Assembly (NCBI GenBank): GCA_963766445.1
Contig: CAVXZW010000020.1
Location: 1-44,128, forward strand
Source: JAICYJ01 sp963766445
Lineage (GTDB): Bacteria; Actinomycetota; Thermoleophilia; Gaiellales; JAICJC01
Length of the DNA stretch: 44,128 nt
Direction of reading: 5' to 3'
The position numbers and the translations under genes were made by a program. The notes beneath the pieces are model-generated. The model was given only the letters and a program-made list of their open reading frames with translations, was not told the origin of the DNA and did no database searches. Positions 16,070 through 25,435 of this stretch are shown here, piece after piece (positions within the stretch are counted from its first letter, which is position 1; each line of letters starts with the position of its first letter).

Positions 16070-18272
16070 TCAGCCGGTGACGTTGAACGAGAAGATGTGG
16101 CGGCTGTTGTCGCTGATGTACATGCGGTGCACGCCCGCCGAGGGGTCGGCCCCGAACTCGACGAAGTTGGCTCCCACCATGCCGGCCTGGAAGAACCCGG
16201 CACCGCCGGACTTGCCGTTGACGACGGTCTGACAGGTGCCGGCACCGGTGCCGGGCTGCCAGCGCACGACGCGGTCGTTCTTGACGTCGCCGATGTAGTA
16301 CCAGCCGTCCTCGTAGGTGATGCCCCAGGGCTGGGCAAGGGTCTTGCCGTCGCAGCTGGGCTTGATCTGGGTGGCGGTGCCGCCGCCGTTGAAGCTGCCG
16401 GGGGCGCCCAGGTTCAGCTGCCACTTGGTGATGACACCGTTTCCGGTATTGGCGACGTACACGATAGAGGGGTCGGTGGGATCGACCGCGATGCCGCGCG
16501 GCGCGGTCATCAGCTTGCCGGTGGTGCCGCAGCCGCCGACCACATCCTCAAGCGCGCTGGTGCCGCTCGGCACCGACAAGAGCTGCGCCTCGTCGAACAC
16601 CTGCAGCCGGCAGCCTGCCACGTCGGTCGCGTAGACGCGGCCGCCCTGCACGCGGATGCCCTGCACGCCGCCCGAGAACATGCCCGCCGACTTGCCCTGT
16701 GACCCGAAGCGGTGCACGAACCCGCCCTGCTGGGTGAAGCGCCATCACGTCGTTGTTGTTGTCGCCGACCCAGATGTAGTGGTGGCCGTCCGGCTCGTAG
16801 GTGAGTGCGCGCGGGTAGCCGAAGCCCTCGTTGTTGGGGTTGGACGGCGCGCGGCCGCCCCACTGGCGGATCCAGGCCGGGCAGCTGCCGGCGGACGAGC
16901 AGGTCTGGTTGGCGTCGAACTTCTGCACCCGCTGCTCGAACGTGTCGACCACGTAGAGGCCGTCTGCGCCGCCGGTCGCCTCGGAGTCATTGGGGACCAC
17001 CGCGATCCCGTTCTGCTGGTTGAACCCGCCTTGCGGCGGCGGCTCGGTGCCGGCCGACCAGCCAAGCGGCGTCGCGCCGGCGCAGCTGGTCTGCGCGGTC
17101 GCGTTGCCCGGGTTGCAGCTGGGCTTGACCGTCCAGTCGCTGGGCGAGAACTTGAGCACGCGGTAGCCGGGATCCTGCACCGGCGTCGTTGACACGCACT
17201 GGCTGGCATAGGCCGGGCAGCCCCAGGTGTCGCCGGTGTAGACGTTTCCGGAGCCGTCCACCGCCACGAACCGGATCGAGTCGAAGGTCTGGTGGTTCAG
17301 CGCGTAGTTGGTGCCGTCGGTGTTTCGCCACTCGTTCACGAACCGCACCACCGTGCTGCCGGGGCCGGTGCCGGTGGCGATCGTCGCCGGGTCGTAGGAG
17401 AACTCATAGACGCGATTCAGCGCCGCACCGGCCGCGTAGATCAGGTGGCGGGTGGGATCGAGCGCGATCCCGCGCACGTCGCGCAGGTCGCTGAGGGCGG
17501 CGCTCGAGGCGATGATATTGCGCGTGGTCGAGTTGAACACGAAGATCCGGCGCGAGTTGTACTCGGCCACGTAGATGTTGCCCGCCGCGTCCTCGGCCAG
17601 GCCGCGCGGGATCGGCGTGCCCACGCCCGAGCCCGTCCAGTCCAGCTGGCCCTCGAACACGCCCTGGTGGTTGAAGATGTAGACGTTCCGGCAGGCCGGG
17701 TCGGACACGTACAGGAAATGGTTGGAGGCGACCGTGTCGACCATGATGTGGGTGGGCACGTTCATCTGGCCGTTGCCGCAGCCGAATGCGTAGCTGTGGC
17801 CGGGATGGGTGGCGTCGGTGCCGGTGACGGTGGACTGCTGACGGCCGATCGTCTGCAGCCAGGCGCCGGAGTGCGAGAACTCGGCGAAGTTGGAGCTGCC
17901 CTGGTCGGCCGCCCAGAACGAGGAGCCGCCGCCGACCAGATCGGTCGGGTCGGAGGCGATGTCGTAGGGCGCGCTGGCGATGCCGCCGTTGGCCTTGGGG
18001 CCGGTCACGTCGGGGTAGGTGGCCAGGTGCGTGCCGGTGGCCGAGAACCGCTGGACGCGGTAGTTCCAGTAGTCGCCGACCAGGATCGTGTTGTCGGAGG
18101 CGTCCCACTCCATACCGTAGGCGTAGAGGCCGGCCGGACCGCTGAAGCCGTAGGACTGCTGGAAGCTGACGGTGGGCGCGGCACCGGCCGCCGAGGCCAG
18201 GGTCAGCCCCATCACGGCCACGGCAAGCGCGGCCAGCGGCGCGCGCCAGCGGCTGCGGAGCGTGCGGGTCAT
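16070..18272 (-). CDS. Secreted NHL-repeat beta-propeller protein 2 (one frameshift)
   Basis: About 733-aa exported protein. It has a signal peptide MTRTLRSRWRAPLAALAVAV to ASAAGA (about 1-32), then repeated NHL blades with the pattern hydrophobic-Y-V-A/G-D-x-x-N-x-R-V/I. Examples are TILVGDYWNYRVQRFSATG, FLYVSDPACRNVYIFNHQG, NIYVAEYNSRRIFVFNSTT and GLYVVDTFEQRVQKFDANQ. The frame breaks near 16740 (one extra base) and continues FTQQGGFVHRFGSQGKSAG to GVHRMYISDNSRHIFSFNV. Loops carry many Cys pairs, suggesting extracellular disulfides. NHL propellers are protein- or ligand-binding scaffolds; some are lyases or lactonases, but no catalytic signature is visible. It overlaps the paralogous NHL gene by 4 nt (ATGA). 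No anchor or sorting signal is seen at the C-terminus. Confidence 0.85.
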
Positions 18273-20392
18273 GGGCCCTCGTTCAGGTTGAGGATCACGA
18301 CGCGGTCGTTGTAGACGTCAGCCACGTACAGGTAGGCATTGCCCGAGGCGTCCACGTGCACGTCGAGGTGCGTCGGGTGGTTGAAGGCGCCGTTGGGCGC
18401 GCTCACCGTCTGGATCGGGGCGCCGCCGGCGGCGGGGAACTCGACCAGCTTGTTGAAGCTGGTGTCCGACACCCAGATGTTGCCGTTGCTGGGATCGATC
18501 GCCACGCCCTGGGGCGAGTGCAGGTAGCCGGTGCCGACGGTGGCGATGTAGGCGCCGGTGTTGGCGTTCAGCTCGACGATTCGCTTGTTGGCGGCATCGG
18601 CCACGTAGACGATGCCGTCTGCGACGGCCACGTCGTAGGGGTTCTTGAAGCCGATGCCGTTGGCCATGTTGGTCGACCAGTTCACCGTCGAGCCGGTCCA
18701 GCTCTCGACCTTGTTGGCGAAGGTGTCGGCGACGATCAGGCTGCCGTGCCGCCGCTGGCGTCGACCGCGTAGGGCCAGGTCAGCGCGCCGCCCACGATGA
18801 TTGAGTTTCCGGTTGAGGTTCCGTCGGTCTTGAACTCGAGCAGGCGGTTGTTCTTGGTGTCTGCCACCCACAGCGTGTTCGTCGGGCGGCGCGAAGCTGA
18901 CGTCGCGCGGCCAGTTGAAGCCGCTCAGGTCGCTGGCGCCCCAGCCGCGGGCGCCCCACATCGCGCCCTTCGCCCAAGTTGCGCCGTCGGCGCCCGGCGT
19001 GAACTGCTGGATGCGCTGGTTGACGCTATCGGCCACGTACAGGTTGCCGGCGTTGTCGAACGTCATCCCGGACGGCTCGTTGAAGAAGCCCTGCGGCGGT
19101 GCCGAGAACATGGCCGGGTAGGTCTGGGCCGGCGTTGGGCCGGGCGCGGTGAAGCGGTCGATGTGCAGGCCCCACAGGTCGGCGCCGTAGACCTGGCCGT
19201 TTGCGACCGCGACGCGGCGGAGCTGCTGGAAGTCGCCGCTGCCGGTGGCGGGCGCTGGCGCCGAAGGTGGCGATCAGCGTGGTGCCGGTGGCGTTGAACT
19301 CCTGGATGCGCTCGTTGTCGGAGTCGGCCACGAACACGTGGCCGCTGCCGTCGGTGGCCACGCCGTAGGGGCGTTTGAACTGCAGCGCGCCGTTGCCGGA
19401 GGTGCCCCAGCCGCCGTTCACGTTCTGCGGGCAGGTGGTTCCGACGACGGGCGGGAACTTGTCGACGTGGTCCTGCTGGTAGGCGGCCACGTAGATGTTG
19501 CCGGCGGCGTCGGTGGCGGCGTCGCGGGGCAGCGCCGTCTTGCCGTTCAGCACCGGCACCGGGATGGTGCACTTGAGCGTGCCCGTGGTCGAGTAGACGG
19601 CGATCTTGTTGGACGTGTCCTCGCTGACCAGGATGATGTTGTTGCCGGCCGAGTCCTTGCCGGCGGTGATGCCGAGCGTGGAGGGAAGGCCGGTCCAGGG
19701 CGAGCCGATCGTGCTGCCGTTGGAGGCGTCCAGCACCTGGATGCGGTTGTTGCCGGTGTCGTCGACGTAGAGGTCGCCGTTCAGGTAGGTGAGGTCGCGC
19801 GGGTTGGCGAAGTTGCCGGCGGTTCGGACGCCGCGGGCGCCCTTGCGCCAGAGCTGGGCGCCGGACTGCGTTGTAGGCGGCGACCTGGTCGTTGCCGGTG
19901 TCGGCCACGTAGATGGTGCCGTCGGGGCCGACGTCGAGGCCGGACGGGTACACGGTGGCGTGGCCGGTGGAGCCGCCGCCGATCTGGGCGGCGAAGGTGG
20001 GCAGGGCGATGCCCGGGTAGGTGACGCTGCCGGTGAAGTCGGAGCTGCCCGACTTGGCCTTGACGCGGATCTTGTAGGTGCCGGTGTCGGTGGCGTTGTA
20101 AGGTGACCGTCTTGGGGTTCGCGTTGGTCGAGTTGATGGCGACCTGGGCGCCGGACGGGTTGACGACCGCGACCGTGAGCACGGCCGAAGGCGTCGACCA
20201 GGAGATGGTGGCGCTGATCGTGCCGCTGTCGGAGACGGGGATGCTCTTCATGTAGGGCGCGCCGCCGGCCGAGACGGTGCCGGAGAGGTTCGTGGTCGCG
20301 CCCAGCGCGCTCGTCACCCATAGACTGGCCGCGAGCACGGCAACGCCGACCACGACCACGCGCCTGCCCACAACCGGCATTCGATCCTTCAT
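18269..20392 (-). CDS. Secreted NHL-repeat beta-propeller protein 1 (five frameshifts)
   Basis: About 707-aa exported protein starting MKDRMPVVGRRVVVVGVAVL with a signal peptide ending near SALGA. An N-terminal Ig-like or pre-peptidase-type domain follows (TISATISWSTPSAVLTVAVV to VKAKSGSSDFTGSVTYPG). Then come many NHL blades, for example GTIYVADTGNDQVAAYN, DLYVDDTGNNRIQVLDASN, HVFVADSDNERIQEFNATG, NLYVADSVNQRIQQFTPG, IVYVADAANKRIVELNANT and LYVADVYNDRVVILNLNEG at the C-terminus. Frame changes near 20100, 19866, 19252, 18890 and 18745 each restore the repeat, so I read one gene. The density of breaks makes real decay possible but less likely. It is first in a two-gene operon with the second NHL protein. 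Confidence 0.75.
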
Positions 20393-20421
20393 GTGCCCCC
20401 AGTCTTCTGGAACCTACGACC

Positions 20422-20451
20422 ACTCTACCCCCGTTTTCCCCGAACCGTCGA
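20422..20451 (-). promoter_or_regulatory. Weak candidate promoter of the NHL operon
   Basis: On the minus strand TCGACG and TAGAGT are separated by 18 nt, a weak match to -35/-10 hexamers, about 30 nt upstream of the ATG at 20392. The surrounding 160 nt up to the tRNA holds nothing else I can name. Confidence 0.3.
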
Positions 20452-20551
20452 GTTGATCTCACAATCGCCTGGACGTCCTACGGTGCGGCCGGCCGTGTGG
20501 ATGTCATGCGGCGGCCGGGTTGAGACCGCGTGGTTACAGGGCGAACGACCA

Positions 20552-20624
20552 TGGGCCGTGTAGGGATCGAACCTACGACCTTGGGATTAAGAGCTCCCTG
20601 CTCTACCAGCTGAGCTAACGGCCC
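20552..20624 (-). tRNA. tRNA-Lys (CTT)
   Basis: The 73-nt cloverleaf read on the minus strand has a perfect acceptor stem (GGGCCGT/ACGGCCC), D stem (GCTC/GAGC) and T stem (GTAGG/CCTAC with loop TTCGATC). The anticodon loop CTCTTAA gives CUU, Lys. The anticodon stem is poor: GGGAG opposite TCCCA leaves a G-A and an A-C mismatch. No CCA is encoded after the discriminator A. It lies downstream of the ABC-transporter operon on the same strand. Confidence 0.9.
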
Positions 20625-20662
20625 CGGCGGCGCAGTCTACCAACGGCCCATCGCCCGGCTTC

Positions 20663-21421
20663 TCACATGCGGCCGGCCTCGATGATGCGCTGCAGGAACT
20701 GCTGCGTGCGCTCCTCGCGAGGTGAGCTGAAGATCTGCTCGGGCGGCCCCTGCTCCAGCAGCACGCCCTCGTCCAGGAAGCAGACGCGGCGGGCGATGTC
20801 GCGCGCGAAGCCCATCTCGTGGGTCGCGATCAGCATCGTCATACCGCCTTCCGCCAGCTCCCGGATCACGTTCAGCACCTCTGCCACCAGCTCCGGGTCG
20901 AGCGCGCTCGTGACCTCGTCCAGCAGCATCAGCTGCGGATGCGTCGCCAGCGCTCGCACGATCGCCGACCCGCTGCTGCTGGCCGCCCGACAGCCGGTCC
21001 GGGATACTCGTCGCGCTTGTCGGCAAGCCCGAAGCGGTCGAGCAGCTCCACAGCCTCCGTCTCGGCCTGCGACCGCGACAGCCCCATCACCTTGCGCGGC
21101 GCCAGCGTCACGTTGGCCATCACCGACATGTGCGGGAACAGGTTGAACGCCTGGAACACGATCCCGATCCCGCGCCGCACCCTGGTTCACGTCCACGCTC
21201 GGCGCGGTGATCTCCTGGCCGGCGACCTCGATGCTGCCTCTGTTGATCGGCTCCAGCAGGTTGATGCAGCGAAGCAGCGTCGACTTCCCCGACCCGGAGG
21301 CGCCGATCAGGCAGATCACCTCGTGCTCGTCCACCGACAGGTCGATGCCCTTCAGCACCTCCAGCTTGCCGAACGACTTGTGCACGTCGGTGCAGACCAG
21401 CGCCGGGATCGGGATGCTCAC
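20663..21421 (-). CDS. Polar amino-acid ABC transporter ATPase (three frameshifts)
   Basis: ATP-binding subunit of a GlnQ/HisP-type importer, about 251 aa after correction. From GTG 21421 it reads VSIPIPALVCTDVHKSFGKL, with Walker A GASGSGKST and the segment INRGSIEVAGQEI. Frame breaks near 21182, 21003 and 20964 each look like one extra G or C. Between them the frames give RRGIGIVFQAFNLFPHMSV (Q-loop) and the signature LSGGQQQRV. Walker B MLLDEVTSALDPE and the switch His of MLIATHEMGFARDI follow. It ends with a typical C-terminus (EERTQQFLQRI). It overlaps the permease stop by 4 nt (GTGA) and is last in the binding protein-permease-ATPase operon. Confidence 0.9.
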   Translation of the reverse strand: MSIPIPALVCTDVHKSFGKLEVLKGIDLSVDEHEVICLIGASGSGKSTLLRCINLLEPINRGSIEVAGQEITAPSVDVNQGAARDRDRVPGVQPVPAHVGDGQRDAGAAQGDGAVAVAGRDGGCGAARPLRACRQARRVSRTGCRAASSSGSAIVRALATHPQLMLLDEVTSALDPELVAEVLNVIRELAEGGMTMLIATHEMGFARDIARRVCFLDEGVLLEQGPPEQIFSSPREERTQQFLQRIIEAGRM

Positions 21422-22257
21422 ACCCGCCCGCCCGCCATCTGCCGCTTGCGGTCGCGTGCGATCAGCCAGTCGGTCAGCCGCGCCTGCGGCACCGTGATCA
21501 GCACGAAGAAGAACGCCGCCACCACGTAGGGCGTGTAGTTGAACTCGCTGGCGGATCCCAGGTTCGCCCGCTGCAGCGCCTCGACCGGGCCCAGCACCGA
21601 GATCAGCGCAGTGTCCTTCTGCAGCCCGATGAAGTCGTTCAAAAGCGGCGGGATCACCCGCCGTACCGCCTGGGGCAGGATCACGGTCTGCATCGTCTGC
21701 CCGCGCGTCAGCCCCAGCGACCTGGCCGCCGCCTCCTGGCTGGGGTGCACCGAGTCGATGCCGGCGCGGTACACCTCCGACACGTACGCCGTGTAGATCA
21801 CCACCAGCGCGGCGGCGCCCAGGTACACCGGATCGCGCGTGACGTGCGACAGCTGCAGGGTCGGGATGCCGAACCCGAACAGCAGCACCAGCAGGATCGT
21901 GGGGATGCCGCGGAACAGATCCGTGTAGCCGATCGCCAGCAGCCGGATCGGGAAGAAGACCGGACCCGGCAGGCTGCGCAGCACGGCCAGCACCATCGCC
22001 AGGGTCAGGATCAGCACCTCGGCCACCAGGAAGATCTTGATGTTCAGCACGAAGGCGTGCCCGATCGTGCCGAAGTAGGCCCGGAACTCGGCCGGGTCGA
22101 AGAATGCGTGCTTGACCTTCGGCCACCCTGGGGCGTTGACGATGATCAGCGCCAGCGCTGCGAACACCACCACCGTGCTGGCCACCGCCACCCACACGCT
22201 GCTGATCTGCAGCAGAGACCCGCGTCGGGCCCGGTCGCTGCCGTTGGCCCGGTTCAC
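21418..22257 (-). CDS. Polar amino-acid ABC transporter permease (HisM/GlnP-like)
   Basis: 279-aa membrane permease from GTG 22257. One N-terminal membrane segment (about 18-42) precedes the HisM-type domain. The coupling EAA loop is seen as SVHPSQEAAARSLGLTRGQTM with VILPQAVRRVIPPLLNDFIGL, which docks on the ATPase. The start is 4 nt after the binding-protein stop. The frame is intact. It would form a homodimeric channel for polar or charged amino acids; the substrate cannot be read from the sequence. Confidence 0.92.
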   Translation of the reverse strand: MNRANGSDRARRGSLLQISSVWVAVASTVVVFAALALIIVNAPGWPKVKHAFFDPAEFRAYFGTIGHAFVLNIKIFLVAEVLILTLAMVLAVLRSLPGPVFFPIRLLAIGYTDLFRGIPTILLVLLFGFGIPTLQLSHVTRDPVYLGAAALVVIYTAYVSEVYRAGIDSVHPSQEAAARSLGLTRGQTMQTVILPQAVRRVIPPLLNDFIGLQKDTALISVLGPVEALQRANLGSASEFNYTPYVVAAFFFVLITVPQARLTDWLIARDRKRQMAGGRV

Positions 22258-22261
22258 GCCG

Positions 22262-23161
22262 CTACTGGAGGACCGGGGCGCTGACCTTGTCGGACAGCCA
22301 GGTCTGCTGCAGCTTGGCGAGCGTCCCGTCCGCCGTCAGCGCGGACATGGCCTTGTCCACGCACGCCTTCAGCGGGCTGTCCTTCGTCATCACCAGCCCC
22401 CACTGGTCGCCGCCCGGCGACGTCGGGAACTGCCCGACCACCGTGCTCTTGGGGATCTGCACCGCCGTCATGTAGAAGGCAGTGGGCAGATCGACGACGA
22501 TCCCGTCGATCTGGCCGGCCTGCAGCGCATGGATCGCGTCGTTGGTGGTGTTGAACGCCGACGGCTGCTGGCTGGGCTGGATCGTGCCGGTGATGAAGTC
22601 GTAGCTGGTGGTGCCCACCTGCGTGCCCAGCTTGTACTGCTTGAGGTCGGCCAGCGTCGTGGCCGAGGTGATCGGGGTGCCCTTCAGCGCCACCACGGCC
22701 TGGTTGGCGCGGTAGTAGGGCAGGCTGAAGTCGACGTTCTCGGCGCGCTTGGGCCGGATCGAGACCTGCGCCAGGTAGAAGTCGAAGTTCTTCGGCCCGG
22801 GCGCGAAGCTCTGGTCGAAGTGGGTGACGGCCCACGTCACCTGATCCTTCGTGAAGCCCATCTTCTCGGCGACGGCGTAGGCGACCGCGGCCTCGAAGCC
22901 CTTGCCCGTGTAGGGGTCGTTGTTGTACTTGCCCGACCACGAGTGTCCAGGCCCGCCCGTGTAGTAGGGCGAGTAGGCGGGGTTGTCGGTGCCGATCGTG
23001 AGCTTCCCGGAGGTCAGGGTCTGCAGGCTGGCCGGCGAGCAGTCGGCCGCTCCGCCGGAGCTGGCCGGCGGCGCCGAGCTGGACGACGAGCTCGAGCTGC
23101 CGCACCCGGACGCGGCCACCGCGAGGACGACGAAGGCGACTGCCAGGAGCTTGTTGATCAT
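22262..23161 (-). CDS. ABC transporter substrate-binding lipoprotein
   Basis: 299-aa periplasmic-type binding protein (SBP_bac_3 family), anchored by lipid through Cys20 in the lipobox AASGC and followed by a Ser-rich linker (about 21-30). The mature domain begins about residue 50 with LTSGKLTIGTDNPAYSPYY. It includes YNNDPYTGKGFEAAVAYAVA, DFYLAQVSIRPKRAENVDFS, the hinge KLGTQVGTTSYDFI and QIDGIVVDLPTAFYM. ATG 23161 is preferred over GTG 23170 because AGAGG sits 8-9 nt before it. It is the first gene of the transporter operon. Ligand probably an amino acid or similar cation; the amine-oxidase operon lies upstream, but a Vps62-like gene and a hairpin stand between. Confidence 0.9.
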   Translation of the reverse strand: MINKLLAVAFVVLAVAASGCGSSSSSSSSAPPASSGGAADCSPASLQTLTSGKLTIGTDNPAYSPYYTGGPGHSWSGKYNNDPYTGKGFEAAVAYAVAEKMGFTKDQVTWAVTHFDQSFAPGPKNFDFYLAQVSIRPKRAENVDFSLPYYRANQAVVALKGTPITSATTLADLKQYKLGTQVGTTSYDFITGTIQPSQQPSAFNTTNDAIHALQAGQIDGIVVDLPTAFYMTAVQIPKSTVVGQFPTSPGGDQWGLVMTKDSPLKACVDKAMSALTADGTLAKLQQTWLSDKVSAPVLQ

Positions 23162-23213
23162 GTCGTGCACCTCTCGAAAACGTGGCCGCGGAAGCGCCGC
23201 AGCCTACCATGTA

Positions 23214-23246
23214 CGGGTGCCCGGCCCGTGGTTGACCGGACACCCG
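23214..23246 (-). terminator. Hairpin terminator after the Vps62-like gene
   Basis: As minus-strand RNA, CGGGUGUCCGG and CCGGGCACCCG form an 11-bp stem including one G-U pair, with an 11-nt loop, 18 nt after the stop at 23264. On the plus strand the same pair is a C-A mismatch, which supports use by minus-strand transcripts. It insulates the downstream transporter operon. Confidence 0.55.
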
Positions 23247-23263
23247 CACCATGCATGCCTACC

Positions 23264-24289
23264 TCATCCAACGGGCCACTGCGAGAACGTCGTCAGTGGC
23301 AGCTTCCACACCTGCTGGTAGGGAGGCGAGATCGGCGAGGTGAGAAACACCTGCGTGCCGATCGGAGGCGGTGCGTGGAACATTTGATCCTCGCCCCAGG
23401 TCCCAGCAAACCGGATCCAGGCGGGCCGCCTGGAGCCGACCCTGCGGATCGCGGTGGGATCCACCCCGGCGACCGACCCGGGGCCGAACGATTGTCCCGC
23501 GCCGGAGCGGTCGACGGGTGCCGGCAGACCGTTCGCCGCAAGGATCTGCAGCGCGGCCGGCGGGATGCACTGCGTGGCGACCGGATGGCTGCCGGCCTCG
23601 AACAGGTTCGCGTGCGAGCCGATCGCGACGTGATCGACCGGGTGGCTGCCCGACCGCTCGACGTCGCCCCAGGCCCGCCGCTCGCCCGTGCAGTGCTGGC
23701 TGAACGCCGCGTACAACGGATGCTGCGTGCGACGGTCGAGCACCACGCTGACGACCTCCCAGTCACCCTCGTGCGCCTGCCAGAACAGGTCGTCCGGCGG
23801 GTAGTCGTACGAGTAGAAGTCGTCGTAGTAGAAGTACCAGTACTCGAGCACGGTCTTGTGCGGCCTGCGCGCGACCCGCGCCGTACACAACGCTGCGCGG
23901 ATCACCCGCCTGCTCCGCGTTGCTGTAGCAGGCAACGCCGGCGGTGCCATCCGCCGGTGAGCAGGCCGCCTGGTTCAGGCGGTAGCAGTCGCCCCCCAGG
24001 CCGGCATCGATGCAGCTCTGTGCCGGCTGTGTTGGCAGCGTCGCCAACGTCGGGTTCGCCTGTGCCACGCTCCACACCCCGGTGCCGTCTGGATCTCCAG
24101 CACCGAGTCGTTCACGAACCCGTTCACCTCCGTCGGCGCGAACTGCTCCAACGGATCGAGCACCGTCACCGGCTGGTAACGATGCAACAGCTGCCGGGGC
24201 GTCGCCGCCTCGGCCGTTCCCGCCCACACCACGAGGTAGGCGAGCGCACAGGCGGCGACCAGCGCCGTCCGCACCCATCTGTGGCTCAT
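23264..24289 (-). CDS. Secreted Vps62-like domain protein (two frameshifts)
   Basis: About 341-aa exported protein of unclear function. Start ATG 24289 has GGAGG about 6 nt upstream and gives a signal peptide MSHRWVRTALVAACALAYLV to TAEA. Frame breaks lie near 24093 and 23877. The middle part contains a short Cys-bearing segment (SCIDAGLGGDCYRLNQAACS). The C-terminal 200 residues carry the motifs YWYFYYDDFYSYDY, FWQAHEGDWEVVSVVLD, HPLYAAFSQHCTGERRAWGD and HPVDHVAIGSHANLFEAGSH. The HEGDWE / HP-x-x-x-G-S-H-A pattern matches Vps62-related (DUF946-like) proteins; I know of no biochemical role for bacterial members. It stands alone between the catabolic operon and the transporter, followed by a hairpin. 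Confidence 0.7.
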
Positions 24290-24350
24290 CTCAGACCTCC
24301 TCCATGTCGCGACGGCCGGCGGCCGCCGTTCGATCATGTGCCGCGGGCGG

Positions 24351-25435
24351 CTACGCCGGCGTCGGGGAGATCCCTATGTCAGATGCGTCAGCAGATCGGC
24401 CCAGCGCTGCGGCGCACGCGTCCAGCTGCTCGACTGCGACCGACTCGTCGGCGCGGTGTGCGTCGCCGATGTCGCCGGGCCCGCAGACGGCGGTGGCGAT
24501 GCCCAGCTGCGCGTACAGCCCGGCCTCCGTGCCGAAGTCGATCGGATCGCCCGCAGGCACGCCGAGCAGGTCGCCGAGAGCGCCGGCCTCGCCGTCCAGC
24601 GCCGGGTAGGCGGCCAGCTGTTCGATCTCGGCCTTCCGGTGCGGGGGGAGCAGCGAGGCCGGATCTCGCCGGGCAGGTTGCGCACCTCGAACTCGACCGT
24701 GCAGTGGTCGGGTACCACGTTCAGCGCCCTGCCGCCGTGGATGGGGCCGACCGAGATGGTGGAGTGGGGGATCGCGAAGCGCCGGTCGCGGCGGCCGTCC
24801 GCCAGCTCGCGGCCGCGGTCGCGCAGCGCCAGCACCAGCTCGGCGGCGTGCTCGACCGCGTTGTCCGCAAGCGGCGCCTCGCTCGAGTGGCGGGCGCTGC
24901 CGTGCAGGGTCGCGCGCAGCGCCAGCTTGCCCTTGTGCGCCGTCACCAGGCGCATCGCGGTCGGCTCGCCCACCAGGCAGGCGCGTGGCCGCTGTGGCAG
25001 CGCCGCGACCGCCGGCAGCAGGTCGCGCACCCCCACGCAGCCGATCTCCTCGTCGGTCGACACCGCCAGCCGCAGCGGCTCTCGCAGCTCGAGCGCCGTC
25101 GCGTCCGCCATCGCCCGCATCGCGCAGGCGAGGAAGCCCTTCATGTCGGCGCTGCCGCGCCCCACGAGGCGGTCGCCGTCGCGGCGCAGGCGCCAGGGGT
25201 CGCCGCTCCACGGCTGGCCCTCGACCTCGACCACGTCCATGTGCGCCGCCAGCAGCATGCCGCCGCCGGCAGGGCCGGTCGACGCCAGCAGGTTCACGCC
25301 GCCACCGTCGCCCCGCACCTCCGCGCACCCGACGCCATTCCTGCGCAGCCAGCCGGAGATGAACTCCGCGATCTCGTCGTTCGGCCGCCCGCCCACGCTG
25401 GGGAACGCGACCAGCTGCTCGAGCAGCTCGTCTAT
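24351..25435 (-). CDS. M20-family ArgE/DapE-like deacylase (frameshift; start unclear)
   Basis: Zinc-dependent amidohydrolase of about 360 aa, related to acetylornithine deacetylase. Metal ligands are visible: His in LLAAHMDVVEVEG, Asp in GRGSADMKGFLA, Glu-Glu in STDEEIGCVG, and Glu in CLVGEPTAMRLV. The dimerisation domain has HKGKLALRATLHGSARHSS. A frameshift near 24660 leads to LPPHRKAEIEQLAAYP and the C-terminus FGTEAGLYAQLGIATAVCGP. No ATG/GTG/TTG exists in frame near VDRIDELLEQLVAFPS; the codons there are GTT and ATA beside the amine-oxidase stop, so another small error at the start is likely. A role in deacylating an amine-derived intermediate is possible, but arginine biosynthesis is an equal alternative. 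Confidence 0.82.

Noticed and set aside
17292..18314. Plus-strand 340-aa frame opposite the NHL protein
   Set aside because: Low-complexity antisense of repetitive DNA; no start context or recognisable domain.
18269..20392. First NHL gene as a decayed pseudogene
   Set aside because: Five frame breaks are many, but every segment keeps intact repeats with no stop or deletion beyond one base, and intact neighbours show the same error type. Not fully excluded.
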